A stretch of 64,000 bases of DNA from Deminuibacter sp966424055 (lineage in GTDB: Bacteria; Bacteroidota; Bacteroidia; Chitinophagales; Chitinophagaceae): the NCBI GenBank assembly GCA_966424055.1, contig CBJLMB010000010.1, positions 1 to 64,000 of the forward strand. Direction: 5' to 3'. Position numbers and translations under genes: made by a program. How positions within the stretch are numbered: the first letter of the stretch is position 1; the number at the start of each line of letters is the position of its first letter. The notes under the pieces were generated by a model that saw only the letters and a program-made list of their open reading frames with translations, did not search any database and was not told where the DNA came from. Below are positions 1 through 10,000 of the stretch, piece after piece.

Positions 1-133
1 TGCGAGAAATGCATTTCGCGGAACACGTGGAAAACGCAGAAAGGAGGATCGTTTTTAGGATGGCCTGGCAAAACAATTTATGCTATTTAACAGGACATTC
101 CTGCTCATAGCTGGAAGCTCATGGCTTATTGCT
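1..133. repeat. Dispersed intergenic repeat, copy A
   Basis: This stretch is almost identical to the one starting 161 bases further on, so the two form a direct duplication. Shared blocks are gcgagaaatgcatttcgcgg, cacgtggaaaacgcagaaag, tggcctggcaaaa and tatgctatttaacaggacat. The tail (tcatagctggaagctcatgg) recurs in the copy near 63.8 kb. It has no convincing coding content; the open frame over it is an accident of the repeat. The left end is cut by the window edge. Confidence 0.8.
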
Positions 134-161
134 GTAAAAGCTTCAAGTAATAGCGATGAGC

Positions 162-292
162 TGCGAGAAATGCATTTCGCGGAACACGTGGAAAACGCAG
201 AAAGGAGGATCGTTTTCAGGATGGCCTGGCAAAATAATTTATGCTATTTAACAGGACATTCTGCCTCATAGCTGTAAGCTCATGACTTGCAG
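162..292. repeat. Dispersed intergenic repeat, copy B
   Basis: Second unit of the duplication, with only a few substitutions relative to copy A over about 110 bases. The 28 bases between the units (aagcttcaag...gatgag) are unique. Related, more diverged copies lie at 57143, 60701 and 63711. The rest of the gap up to 464 has no recognisable gene or site. Confidence 0.8.
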
Positions 293-464
293 CTATGAAT
301 GAATGGATTATCCTGCAACTTGGGCTATGAGCTACCAGCCTGCCATTTTTAATTGGGGAATGACCAGCAATTGGTTTTTATTTTTAACTGACCGGTTCTT
401 GCTGAACTAACGATGCATCAGGAACAACATATAGCAAGCAATAATTGCGTCTAAAAAAAAGGAT

Positions 465-896
465 ATGAAAAACGTATGGACTGTCTGGTGGGTTTTTGCC
501 CTGTTGTCAGCATTCTTTGCTGCGCTCACTTCCATCTTTGCCAAAATAGGTATGAAGAATGTAAATGCCGACCTGGCTACTGCTATCAGAACGGTAGTGA
601 TACTGGTGCTGGCCTGGGGTATTGCATTTTACAAAGGTGGTGTAGGTTCAATACAAACGCTTACACAACAAAACTGGTTGTTCCTGCTGCTGTCTGGTGC
701 AGCTACAGGGTTGTCATGGATATTTTATTTCCGCGCATTGCAGATGGGCAAAGTATCGCAGGTTGCACCCATCGATAAGTCGAGCCTGGCACTGACCATT
801 TTACTGTCGGTGATATTTCTGGGCGAAGCCATCACCTGGAAAACAGCCCTGGGGGCATTACTGATACTGGCAGGTACTTTTGTACTGATATTATAG
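465..896 (+). CDS. Half-size EamA/DMT-family membrane transporter
   Basis: A 143-residue, very hydrophobic protein with about five membrane spans (roughly residues 7-25, 38-55, 70-88, 100-118 and 124-142). It is a single EamA unit, half the length of the usual ten-helix drug/metabolite transporter. Family features are the glycine-rich SGAATGLSWIFYFRALQ segment and the conserved end LGEAITWKTALGALLILAG. Stand-alone EamA proteins of about 140 residues are a known family (COG2510 type) and probably work as dimers in the inner membrane. The start at ATG 465 follows aaaaaaaagga, a purine-rich but non-canonical upstream region. The substrate cannot be told. It appears to be transcribed alone. Confidence 0.85.
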   Translation: MKNVWTVWWVFALLSAFFAALTSIFAKIGMKNVNADLATAIRTVVILVLAWGIAFYKGGVGSIQTLTQQNWLFLLLSGAATGLSWIFYFRALQMGKVSQVAPIDKSSLALTILLSVIFLGEAITWKTALGALLILAGTFVLIL

Positions 897-1008
897 ATAA
901 AGATACCGTGATGCGGTTGTTAATTATGCATAAAATTCCAGCAACGGCCATGCTTTAATATGAAAAACCAGCAAATGGCAGTAGGTTTATCATACAAAAA
1001 ATACCGCC

Positions 1009-1368
1009 ATGACCACAAAAGAGATTGCTGCACGCCTGGCCGAACTTTGCCGCCAGGGCCAGTTTGAAACCGCTCAAAAAGAATTGTATGCTGAAGATGC
1101 CATCAGCATTGAGCCTTATGCCACACCCGCTTTTGCAAAAGAAGAAAAAGGCCTGAAAGCCATTATTGAAAAAGGACACCAGTTTCAATCGATGGTAGAG
1201 CAGGTATATGGCATCACGGTATCTGAACCGATGGTGACAGCGAATGCTTTTGCTTTTATCCTTACAATGGACATAACCATGAAAGGGCGCCAGCGCGAAA
1301 CCATCAGCGAGATATGCGTATACGAAGTGAAAGACGGCAAAATTAGTTCCGAACATTTCTTTATGTAA
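1009..1368 (+). CDS. SnoaL-like / NTF2-fold protein
   Basis: A 119-residue soluble protein with the layout of the SnoaL-like NTF2-fold family: an N-terminal helix (TTKEIAARLAELCRQGQFETAQKELYAEDAISIEP), a GLKAIIEKGHQFQSM segment, then alternating strands ending in EICVYEVKDGKISSEHFFM, the usual closing strands of this fold. Bacteroidota have many such small proteins, often near stress or antibiotic genes, and most have no known substrate. No signal peptide. The function (isomerase, binding protein or other) cannot be assigned. Confidence 0.75.
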   Translation: MTTKEIAARLAELCRQGQFETAQKELYAEDAISIEPYATPAFAKEEKGLKAIIEKGHQFQSMVEQVYGITVSEPMVTANAFAFILTMDITMKGRQRETISEICVYEVKDGKISSEHFFM

Positions 1369-1462
1369 AGCGCACTGCCTGGTTATCGCTAAGGGCCTTC
1401 CTGCAGAGCCATTGATACAGGCCCTGGTAACAATCGTTTTATAGTTATTAAAAATTAAAAGA

Positions 1463-2602
1463 ATGAAAACCCTGTTATCCGTTTTTCTTTTGATTTTACT
1501 ACTGTACCCGGCAGTCTTGCCGGCACAGTCTTTTACGCTTGCTGGTACCGGAATAGCCTTTAACGATGGAGATAAAATATACCTTACTTACAAGGACGGC
1601 AAAACGCTGAAATTTGATTCAGCTGTCGCATCCGGGCATACTTTCCTGTTTAAAGGTACAGTTAAAGGTATAGGGGAGGGGATGCTGTATAAAAACGAAA
1701 ACCCGATGATCATTAACGAACCAACAGATTATGCCAGGGTATATATTGAAGCAGGCCAAATCAGGCTTACAACGGCCGATTCGCTATGCAATGCGGTTCT
1801 TTCCGGAACAGTCAACAACGAAGCGCAATCGGCACTGCATGCAGCGCTGAAACCTTATTACAATAAACTGGCGGCAGTGGATAACCGCTTTTATACAATA
1901 CCTGAAGAGCGCCGCAGTGACGAAAGCCTGGATAATTATCTCAGCGATATTGAAGAGCTGAGAACGGCAATGCAAAGCGTGCAGCTGCCATTTGTGCGAA
2001 CACACCCGGCTGTATATATAAGCCTGCTTACATTGAAAGATATACTGAGGTATCCTGCTTCCATAAAAAATATACAACCGCTGGAAGAGGGCTTTGCTGC
2101 ATTAACATCGGAACTGCACGAAACGGCACTGGGAAAACAAATAGCAGCGGTGATCGCAGCTTTTAAACTGACCGCCCCCGGTAGCATGGCTCCCGGTTTT
2201 GCATTACCCGATACGGCAGGTAAAATAATAGCATTAAATAGTTTCAGGGGCCAATATGTATTAATTGATTTCTGGGCATCCTGGTGTGTGCCCTGCAGAA
2301 AGGAGAACCCCAGGATCGCACATGTTTTCAACAAACATAAACAAGCCGGTTTTGTGGTACTTGGTGTTTCCATCGATGCAGACAGGACTGCCTGGCTGAA
2401 AGCAATAAAAGCCGATGGTTTAAACTGGCTGCAGGTTTGGGATAGTGCCCCTGATGCAGAAAAAATAAAAACACAATACGGTATTACCACCATACCTGCA
2501 AACCTGCTGCTGGATAAAGAAGGCTGGATCATTGCACGGAACCTGCGCGGCCGTAAGCTGGAAGAGAAGATGGATGAATTACTGGGTGCTGCGTCGCGCT
2601 GA
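1463..2602 (+). CDS. TlpA-family thiol-disulfide reductase with DUF4369-like N-domain
   Basis: A 379-residue exported protein. Residues 1-22 form a signal peptide ending in LPAQ. Residues about 24-115 are beta-rich and resemble the DUF4369 domain that precedes thioredoxin in many Bacteroidota proteins. A helical linker follows, and about 238-375 is an AhpC/TSA-TlpA thioredoxin fold. The active site is WASWCVPC (Cys275 and Cys278), and the cis-Pro loop is visible as TTIPANLLLD. Such proteins sit on the periplasmic side and reduce or shuffle disulfides. The neighbours are unrelated, so the client is unknown. Confidence 0.9.
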   Translation: MKTLLSVFLLILLLYPAVLPAQSFTLAGTGIAFNDGDKIYLTYKDGKTLKFDSAVASGHTFLFKGTVKGIGEGMLYKNENPMIINEPTDYARVYIEAGQIRLTTADSLCNAVLSGTVNNEAQSALHAALKPYYNKLAAVDNRFYTIPEERRSDESLDNYLSDIEELRTAMQSVQLPFVRTHPAVYISLLTLKDILRYPASIKNIQPLEEGFAALTSELHETALGKQIAAVIAAFKLTAPGSMAPGFALPDTAGKIIALNSFRGQYVLIDFWASWCVPCRKENPRIAHVFNKHKQAGFVVLGVSIDADRTAWLKAIKADGLNWLQVWDSAPDAEKIKTQYGITTIPANLLLDKEGWIIARNLRGRKLEEKMDELLGAASR

Positions 2603-2863
2603 ACTGGTTTGTATGGTAGCCATGGTATAGGAAACCCGGTTTACCTCGAACCTGGCCTTTATGTGTGAAACCAATTGAGGTTGATTGAAAGATCAGCGGC
2701 ATTTGTAAAGAATGAATGAGGGGCTATCAATACGCCACTTCATAAGTTATTACTGATTCAGGTTGAGAGACGGTGGTTTTTAACTGAATAAATATAAACC
2801 ATTGCGTTATTGCCGGTTGAACCGTTGCCGGATATCTGGCGACTTGTATGGTTTATTCCAGTG

Positions 2864-2935
2864 AGGCGTGAGGATGGATTCGAACCATCGTAGGAAGCTT
2901 TGCCTGCTTCTGCCTGACCACTCGGCCACTCCGCC
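2864..2935 (-). tRNA. tRNA-Cys(GCA)-like element, irregular
   Basis: Read on the minus strand, a cloverleaf can be drawn: acceptor GGCGGAG, linker TG, D arm GCC-GAGTGGTCA-GGC, anticodon arm GAAGC-AGGCAAA-GCTTC, a 4-base variable loop, and T arm GATGG-TTCGAAT-CCATC. The 3' acceptor strand CTCACGCC pairs only if one A is bulged, and the next base is T (the U73 expected for tRNA-Cys). The anticodon would be GCA. Position 33 is G instead of the near-universal U. No CCA is encoded. It may be a noncanonical tRNA-Cys or a decayed one. The T arm is identical to that of the element at 46064. Confidence 0.5.
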
Positions 2936-2940
2936 ATAAA

Positions 2941-2964
2941 CAACCGGTACGGCTGTACCGGTTG
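2941..2964 (-). terminator. Hairpin after the M14 peptidase gene
   Basis: CAACCGGTAC-ggct-GTACCGGTTG is a perfect 10-bp stem with a 4-base loop, eight bases past the peptidase stop on the minus strand and just before the tRNA-like element. On the minus strand it is followed only by TTTAT. On the plus strand TCCATTTTTTA follows. It is a plausible terminator or a processing hairpin. Confidence 0.6.
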
Positions 2965-2972
2965 TCCATTTT

Positions 2973-5648
2973 TTATTGCGCATACCTGCCATTGTCCAGC
3001 AGGTTGCCAAAGAATACCGCATTCAGGAATAGCCGGCTAGTGCCCAGCCAGTATCCCCTGTAAGTTGGATCATCGGCAAAAAGGATCACTTCACCGCCGC
3101 CACTGGGCGCTGCAATAATGGCGGCTGAATTGGCTACCTGGCTAATATTCCGTTGTGATGAATAACCATTTATAAAAGGCTTGCTGTTGTACTGTGCTAT
3201 GGTGGCATAACGGTTAGCGCTGGGCAGCAACAGTACGGGCCCGTTTTTCTTGATATATAGCCTGCGGCTGTTTACACCAAATGCAATAGGATGCGTGGTA
3301 TCGAGATCGGCCTGGAAAATAGCGCCGTTGATTCTTTTGGCGCCTTCGGCATCTTCCCGCTGGGCATAGTCAAGTCTTTGTTTGGCAACCGGGGCAATGC
3401 TGTCGATATGCTTTTTTGCCTGCGATGCCGGTTGCGCTACTGCCGTACGTAACACCGCAGCACCGCTTTCTGCTGCCTGGCCCAGGCCGGTGGCATTCCT
3501 GCCTGTCCATTCCGCGTCGGCCAGCTTTTCCTGTACCAGTCCTTCCCGCACCGCCCATGCGGTGGCTGTTTGAAAAGTGATGAGCGTGCCGCCTTCGTTT
3601 ACCCAGTTTTTTATCCTGTCTGTGGTGGCCTTATCCCAGGCGCTGTAATTACCACCGGGCAAAACAATTACACTGTACCGGTTTAGGAGAGCACGCTGGA
3701 ATGCGGTTATATCCAGTTTGCTCACAGGCAGGTTCAGCTGCTGGGTGAGTAAAAACCATACTTCGCCTGCTTCAGCAGAAGTAATACCCTGTCCGAAGGC
3801 TACAGCGACTTCCGGTTTTTTTACTGCATGAATATTGTTGCTACCCAGGTCGATGCCTTCTGCACTGAACCCGGTTGACACAGGTGTTATGCTGATGTGT
3901 GCATCTGCTGCTACTTCCTGCAGCAGGTTATACAGAGAATCGGGTGTTAAGGGTTGCCCGGCCACCGGTATCAACAATGAGCCGTACCCGTATGCATGTT
4001 TGCCTTTACCGGTAACAGCTGTAAACGGTTTGAAAGTGGTTTTTACCAACAGGTTTTTTCCCAGCAGGTGATACAATGCCCGGCTGGCATTGTAATCGCT
4101 GTAATCGATGAGATAGGCATACGATGCCCTGCCTTCCAGATTGCCGGCAGGCAGGCTGGCCTGCCTTACTTCGGCACCTTTACTGCTGCTGCCTAACCTG
4201 GCGTATTGCAGGCCATAGGCATGAACAATGCTCCAACCCGTGTTGTCATAATACACACTATCCTTCAACAGGTTTTCTTCAAACAAAGAATGTACAATGA
4301 GAAAGTTGGGTTGTTCTGCCGGTACTATATAAGCACTGCCCTTTTCAAAGGTTTTTCCATCCTGCGCCAGGTTGCCGGGCAGTTCATACACTTTTACATG
4401 GTGCTGTAACAACAGTGAGAGGAATTGCTGCGTGAGTGTAATATCACGGCTGTCGCCGAATACATAAGCCTTGGCCGGGTTTTTCCTGCCCTGTTCCAGT
4501 GCATAGCGGAAAAAATCTTTCTGCACTTTCAGCAAGCCCGCTTTTTCAGCCACAGCACCGCGGATGGTGGACAGGCTGGTGGTAAGATGGTTGCGGATGG
4601 TAAAGGCAAACGACAGGGGGCCATTGGATGATTCTTGTAGAATACCACGCGAACTGGCCTGCTCGTAGGTGGCAGCCACACTACCGAAAAACTTGGGATA
4701 GGTAGAACCGTAAATGGGCGAAAGGTTATCGTAGTTTTCTTTGGTGAAGTAAAATGAGCCTATGCCGTCGAGCGCTTCTGCATTGTACCTGGCCAGTATC
4801 GTGCTATAGTTGTACAGGAACTGGGGAATTACCGGGCTGTTGTGTCTTTGCGGACTGGGTTCAAAATAATAAGTGGCATTGGTGCCCTGCTCATGAAAAT
4901 CGATCTGCACATTGGGATACCATTGGTGAAAGAAGGCCACGCGGTTACGGCTTTCCACTTGCACCAGGTTCAGCCAGTCGCGGTTAAGATCGGTGTAATA
5001 ATGATTGGTACGCCCGAGTGGCCAGGCTTCCTGGTGTTCTTTGTCCAGTGGGTCGGCTACGGCCGGGAAAGAATGAAAAGCATTGTGCCAGTTGGCGGCA
5101 CGGTCGCGGCCATCAGGGTTCAGCGATGGATCGATAAAGATCACTGCTTCGTTCAGCCATTGTAATGTTTCTGCATCCTGGCTGGCTGCCAGGTAATAGG
5201 CTGTTAACAGGCTAACTTCGGTACTGGAGGTTTCATTGCCGTGCACGCCATAACCCAGGTGGATAATAACGGGTGCTTTACTGTCCAGCTCAGGTTTAGA
5301 CGGGTCTGTCTGGTTCAAGTGCTCCTGCCGTATCTGCTCCAGCCGGTTGTAATTGGCAGGAGCAGTAATGGTAACAATTACCTGCTCCCGTTGCTCATAG
5401 GTTTTACCGATGCTTTGCACATGCACACGGTCGCTTTGCCTGGCCAGTTCGCGCAGATAAGCCACCACCAGCTCATGCCGCGTGTAGTACGAGCCAATGG
5501 GATAATCCAGGAACTGTTCCGGCGAAATAATTTTACTGTCGAGTGCCTTTGCCTTCGGAAAAAAATAACTGTTTTGCGCTACCGCATAGGGTAATACAGC
5601 AAACAGCAGAAGAAAAAGCTGGATGGTTTTGCTGCCAAAATTTTTCAT
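2973..5648 (-). CDS. M14-family zinc carboxypeptidase, exported
   Basis: An 891-residue protein with a signal peptide (first 25 residues, ending in AVAQ). The M14 zinc peptidase domain fills the N-terminal 40 percent. It shows GYGVHGNETSS (zinc ligands His136 and Glu139), NPDGRDRAANW, YTDLNRDW and QIDFHEQGTN (third ligand about His252). A C-terminal part of about residues 600-720 looks like a glutamine-amidotransferase-like fold (VIVLPGGNYSAW...WVNEGGTLITF), a known arrangement in large Bacteroidota M14 proteins. I prefer the second ATG because it gives a better signal peptide; an ATG three codons upstream is possible. It is the last gene of the SusC-SusD operon, 25 bases after susD. It probably trims peptides in the periplasm or at the cell surface. 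Confidence 0.9.
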   Translation of the reverse strand: MKNFGSKTIQLFLLLFAVLPYAVAQNSYFFPKAKALDSKIISPEQFLDYPIGSYYTRHELVVAYLRELARQSDRVHVQSIGKTYEQREQVIVTITAPANYNRLEQIRQEHLNQTDPSKPELDSKAPVIIHLGYGVHGNETSSTEVSLLTAYYLAASQDAETLQWLNEAVIFIDPSLNPDGRDRAANWHNAFHSFPAVADPLDKEHQEAWPLGRTNHYYTDLNRDWLNLVQVESRNRVAFFHQWYPNVQIDFHEQGTNATYYFEPSPQRHNSPVIPQFLYNYSTILARYNAEALDGIGSFYFTKENYDNLSPIYGSTYPKFFGSVAATYEQASSRGILQESSNGPLSFAFTIRNHLTTSLSTIRGAVAEKAGLLKVQKDFFRYALEQGRKNPAKAYVFGDSRDITLTQQFLSLLLQHHVKVYELPGNLAQDGKTFEKGSAYIVPAEQPNFLIVHSLFEENLLKDSVYYDNTGWSIVHAYGLQYARLGSSSKGAEVRQASLPAGNLEGRASYAYLIDYSDYNASRALYHLLGKNLLVKTTFKPFTAVTGKGKHAYGYGSLLIPVAGQPLTPDSLYNLLQEVAADAHISITPVSTGFSAEGIDLGSNNIHAVKKPEVAVAFGQGITSAEAGEVWFLLTQQLNLPVSKLDITAFQRALLNRYSVIVLPGGNYSAWDKATTDRIKNWVNEGGTLITFQTATAWAVREGLVQEKLADAEWTGRNATGLGQAAESGAAVLRTAVAQPASQAKKHIDSIAPVAKQRLDYAQREDAEGAKRINGAIFQADLDTTHPIAFGVNSRRLYIKKNGPVLLLPSANRYATIAQYNSKPFINGYSSQRNISQVANSAAIIAAPSGGGEVILFADDPTYRGYWLGTSRLFLNAVFFGNLLDNGRYAQ

Positions 5649-5673
5649 GGTATACATATTTAAACTGTTATTA

Positions 5674-7011
5674 TTAATATCCCGGGTTCTGTGTTACGTC
5701 GGGATCGGAGAGTATGTCTGAATTGGGAATAGGAAAAAGCCAGTAACGGGTATCGGTTACACCCAATACCTCGCCTGCTCTTGCCGTGCGTACCAGGTCG
5801 AACCAGCGGTGTGCTTCAAAAGCGAATTCCAGGCTGTTCTCTTCTTCAATGGCGCGCATTAACTGGGTTTGGCTAACAGCAGTGATGGGAGGAACCCCGG
5901 CGCGGGCGCGAACAGCATTCAGGTCGGCCGCTGCACCGGCTAGTTTATCCTGCTGGGCGCGGGCTTCGGCACGTATCAGGTAGAGCTCGGCAATGCGTAT
6001 CAGGTAAGATGGATCAATGCTGGAAGAAATGGTATTGTATAAAACGCCGTACACGCTATTGCCCGAACCGGCAATCAGTGCGTTACGTGTACCACCTGCC
6101 TGCGGGTTGTTCAGTTTGGCCACAAGCGCATCGGATGGCTTCAGGGTATATTGTCCACCGGCCGAGCTGGGGTACCAAAGGTTCCAGAAATTGTTTTTGT
6201 CGTTGACCGAATAGGATAATTCCAGAACAGATTCTGCGCTTAAGAAAGGCGCGGTAAAAAATGCTTTGTATGGCTGTACCAATGCATATTTGGTATTGGC
6301 AATAACCTGGGATGCATCGGCTTCTGCCTCGGCCCATTGTTTACGGTACAAATACAAACGGGCGCGCAGGGCGCGGGCAGCACTTTTCTGTGCACGGTTG
6401 CGTGTGGTTGCATCTTCGGGCAGCAGTTGTTCTGCCTGGTTGAGATCGGCCAGTACCTGGTTGTAGGTTTGTTCCAGCGTGCTGCGTTTGATGCCTTTGA
6501 GGCCAGACAATTCAGTAGTTGGTTTCAGCTGTAGCTGTACACCTCCCCAACCCCTTCCCAGGTCGAAATAACCCAGTGCCCGGATGAAATAGGCTTCGCC
6601 CAGTATCCTGTTCTTTTCTGCAGCGGTAAGCTGCGGGTCGGTAACACCGGGTACTGCGGCGATCACGCTGTTAGCAGAATTGATGGCGCGGTAAATACCT
6701 TGGTAGACCGCTACCGTAATCACGTTATCGGCTGGTATAGCATTCTGGTCAAGCTGCAGGTATTCGCTCAGTGTGCCGTTAAAAATGACATTGTCTGCCG
6801 GCATCACACCCAGTGTGGGATAGTTAGATGCATAATAACCCTGTACACGGTCGTACGCACCGGTAATGGCTGCGCGCGCGGTGGTAGCATCCACTATAGC
6901 ATCACTTGCCGCGATAAGGTTATTGGGTTTTTCATCCAGGTATTTTTTACAAGAGGTTGCCTGTATGGCTACAAGCACCAGCAGGAAAGAAAGAATATGA
7001 TTTGCTTTCAT
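5674..7011 (-). CDS. RagB/SusD-family surface lipoprotein
   Basis: A 445-residue lipoprotein with signal and lipobox ending in IQATSCKKYLDEKP, the typical SusD start with the acylated Cys followed by KKYLD. TPR-like helices run through the middle (AEAYFIRALGYFDLGRGWGG and RARLYLYRKQWAEAEADAS). The C-terminal end has the family signature IRIAELYLIRAEA followed by AIEEENSLEFAFEAHRWFDLVRT and closes with a QNPGY end. SusD proteins cap the SusC barrel and capture ligand. It lies 13 bases after susC and 25 before the peptidase, so all three should share one transcript. Confidence 0.95.
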   Translation of the reverse strand: MKANHILSFLLVLVAIQATSCKKYLDEKPNNLIAASDAIVDATTARAAITGAYDRVQGYYASNYPTLGVMPADNVIFNGTLSEYLQLDQNAIPADNVITVAVYQGIYRAINSANSVIAAVPGVTDPQLTAAEKNRILGEAYFIRALGYFDLGRGWGGVQLQLKPTTELSGLKGIKRSTLEQTYNQVLADLNQAEQLLPEDATTRNRAQKSAARALRARLYLYRKQWAEAEADASQVIANTKYALVQPYKAFFTAPFLSAESVLELSYSVNDKNNFWNLWYPSSAGGQYTLKPSDALVAKLNNPQAGGTRNALIAGSGNSVYGVLYNTISSSIDPSYLIRIAELYLIRAEARAQQDKLAGAAADLNAVRARAGVPPITAVSQTQLMRAIEEENSLEFAFEAHRWFDLVRTARAGEVLGVTDTRYWLFPIPNSDILSDPDVTQNPGY

Positions 7012-7024
7012 GATAGAACATTTG

Positions 7025-10000
7025 TTATAAGGTGATATTTAAGCCCACCTGCACGGTGCGGGGTTGCGGTACTGTAGCCCAGTCGTACCCTGCGGTGTTC
7101 TGGTTATTGCTCTGGGAATTGATCTCGGGGTCTAACCCGTCGTACCTGGTAATGGTAAACAGGTTGGTTGCCTGCACATACAGCCGGGCATGGCTGATCT
7201 TGATGCGCTGTAACAGTGTTGCCGGCAGGTTATAACCGATAGAGAGGGTTTTTAAGCGCAGGAAAGAGCCATCCTGCAGGTATCTCGAACTGAGGTTGGC
7301 TACATTACCGCCGTAGTTATTGGCTGCGCCGCCGTTCTGTGCAGGATTGGCGCTGTAGGTAGTGAGGCGGGGAATATCGGTAACATCACCGGCTTTCTGC
7401 CAGCGTTCCAGCTGGCGGGGTAAAAAGCCGATATTGGCCTGCGTGCCGCCATGTACCATAAAGAAATCGTTCATGTTCATAATCTTGTTGCCCTGCTGGA
7501 AATAAAAGAAAAAGCTGAGGTCAAAATCCTTATAGCCGATGTTGTTGGTTAAGCCGCCGCTGTATTTCGGCAATGCATTGCCCACGATCTGCCTGTCTGC
7601 TGAAGTGAGCTGCCCGTCTTTATGTACATCCTCATATACCGCATTGCCTGTTTGAGGGTCTACATACAGTTGTTTGTAGAGGTAAAACGAGTTTACCGCA
7701 TATCCCTGCCGCAGGATGGAGATGTTGCGGCCCGATGCGCCCTGCACAATATCGGAAGCCAGCTTTTCTATTTTGTTTTTGTTCCAGGAAATATTGAAAT
7801 CGGTGGTCCACCTGAAATTCCTGTTGTCGATGTTCACAGAATGCAGTGTTATTTCATATCCTTTGTTGCGCACTGCGCCATAGTTCTGCAAGTAGCTGGC
7901 AAAACCTGAGCGGTTGGGTACTGGTACATTAAGTAATAAATTATAAGTGTACTTATTATAATAATCGAAGCCTATGGTAAGCCGGTTATGCCATATAGTA
8001 AATTCTGTTCCCAGGTCCAGCTGGCGGGTGGTTTCCCAGGTTAAATCGGGGTTGGCCAGCTGTGAAGGTGCAGTGCCGGCCTGCTCGAGGTAATTGGATC
8101 CGGAGGTCCACAGGCCGAGTGCTGCATAAGGACCAATACCGTTCTGGTTGCCCGACCAGCCAATGCTGCCCCTGAACTTGAGGTCATCAAAAATGCCCAG
8201 GCGTTTAATAAAGTCTTCCTGTCCGGCCCGCCAGGCAAAACCACCTGAAGGAAAATAACCCCATTGTTTGTTCTTGCCGAATTTGGAAGAGCCATCAGCG
8301 CGTATGCTGAGGTCAAGCGTGTATTTATCTGCGTAGGTATAACCAGCTTTGCTGAAAAAAGAAACCAGTTTGGCAGTAGAGCTGTAACTGGATCCCGAGC
8401 GAGTAGCAGCGGCGCTGATAGCGGTAAGGTTATTGGTGGCGAAACCGGTTCCCGTAGCGCTGGTTCCCTGGCTGATAACAGTATTCAGGGTATTACCTGC
8501 AAGTGCATTGATATGGTGTTTCCTGCTGCGGCCGAAAGAGGTAAGATAGGTGAGCACTTGTTCATTGGTGTACACCGTGTTTTTGGTTTCGTAAGATGCC
8601 GCTGAACCTGCCGTGGCAATACCTGCACTGATAAGCGTATTGGCGTAATTGTTTTCATATTCACTGCCGTTGTCCAGGCTCCAGCTGCTCCTGAGCTTCA
8701 GGCCGGGTAGTATGGAATATTCTGCATACACATTGCCAATGGTGCGCCATCCCACCGCATCATTGTTCAGGTTCCTGATCAGGGCAATATGGTTATCGAA
8801 ACTGCCGTAACGGGCATAAGAACCATCGGCATTGTACACAGGCAGGTACGACCGGGGGAACAATGCCGAATTAATAACGCCCTGGGGATTGTTGTCGTTA
8901 CTGCTCAGGTTGCGCTGCGAACGGGTGAGGTTAATGCTGGTGCCTATTTTGAGGCGTGTGCTTACATTGTTGTCGTAGTTGAGCCTGCCCGTGTAACGGT
9001 TGTAACGGGTAGGCTGTACAACCGATTGCTGGCTGAGGTAGCCGAACGAAACATAGTAGGTACTGTTTTCAGTACCGCCCTGCGCAGACAGGTCGTAGTT
9101 CTGCGTGCGTGCAGTGCGGAAAAGATCACCGGTACGGTTGTAAGTAGGCAATGAATCGGGGTTGGCAATAAGCCCTGTTACAGTAGAAGGATCGATACCG
9201 GCATCTTTCGCTGTATTCAGTTTCGATTCATTGGTCAGCGATGCGGTTTGCGGGCCGCTGGCCACTTTGAATTTGTTGATGGCGTTAGACCAGCCCTGGT
9301 AGGTATTCAGTCCGATGCTGGCGTGTGTATTGCGTTTGCCGCGTTTAGTGGTTACAATCACCACACCATTGGCGCCCAGTGAACCATAAATAGCCGTGGC
9401 ATTCGCATCTTTCAGTATCTGGATACTTTCAATATCATTGGGGTTAAGGTCGGCAATGGGGTTAGACTGCTGCTGATTACCGATAGAAGTTTGCAACGGA
9501 TCGGTATTGCTTACAAATACACCGTCAATAATGTACAGGGGATCAACCGATGCATTGATAGAGTTGTTGCCTCTTATCCTGAACGTAATGCCACCGCCGG
9601 GTACACCGCTATTGGCCATAACCTGCACACCGGCTGCTTTGCCCTGGAGCAGCTGGTTAAAACCGGCTGCAGGAGCGTTGCGGATAGCGTCACCACCAAT
9701 ACTGGCAATGGAACCCGCAATGTATTTCCGTTCCTGTGCGCTATAGCCAGTGATGATAACATCGTTCAGCTGGCCTGCATTTTCTTTCAGCAGTATTTCA
9801 ACCGGGCTGGCCTGCACAACTGTTTCCTGGTGGATATAACCAATATAGTCTATAACCAGTGTATAGGGAAAATGCTGGCCGGTAATAAAATTGAATTTTC
9901 CTTCGTTGTCTGCCGATACGGCATGTGTGGTACCTTTTATTTTCACGACTGCACCGGGCAACGGCTGCCGGGTAACTGCATCCAGTACAATACCTGTTAA

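Noticed and set aside
80..271. 63-codon ORF at the left end
   Set aside because: It lies across the duplicated intergenic repeat and its codons change with the repeat; no protein features.
2861..2935. Reading the first tRNA-like element as tRNA-Ser
   Set aside because: The long variable arm needed for tRNA-Ser is absent, and the anticodon loop gives GCA.
2758..3022. Two overlapping minus-strand ORFs of 61 and 71 codons
   Set aside because: They run over the tRNA-like element and the hairpin and into the end of the peptidase gene; composition is not protein-like.
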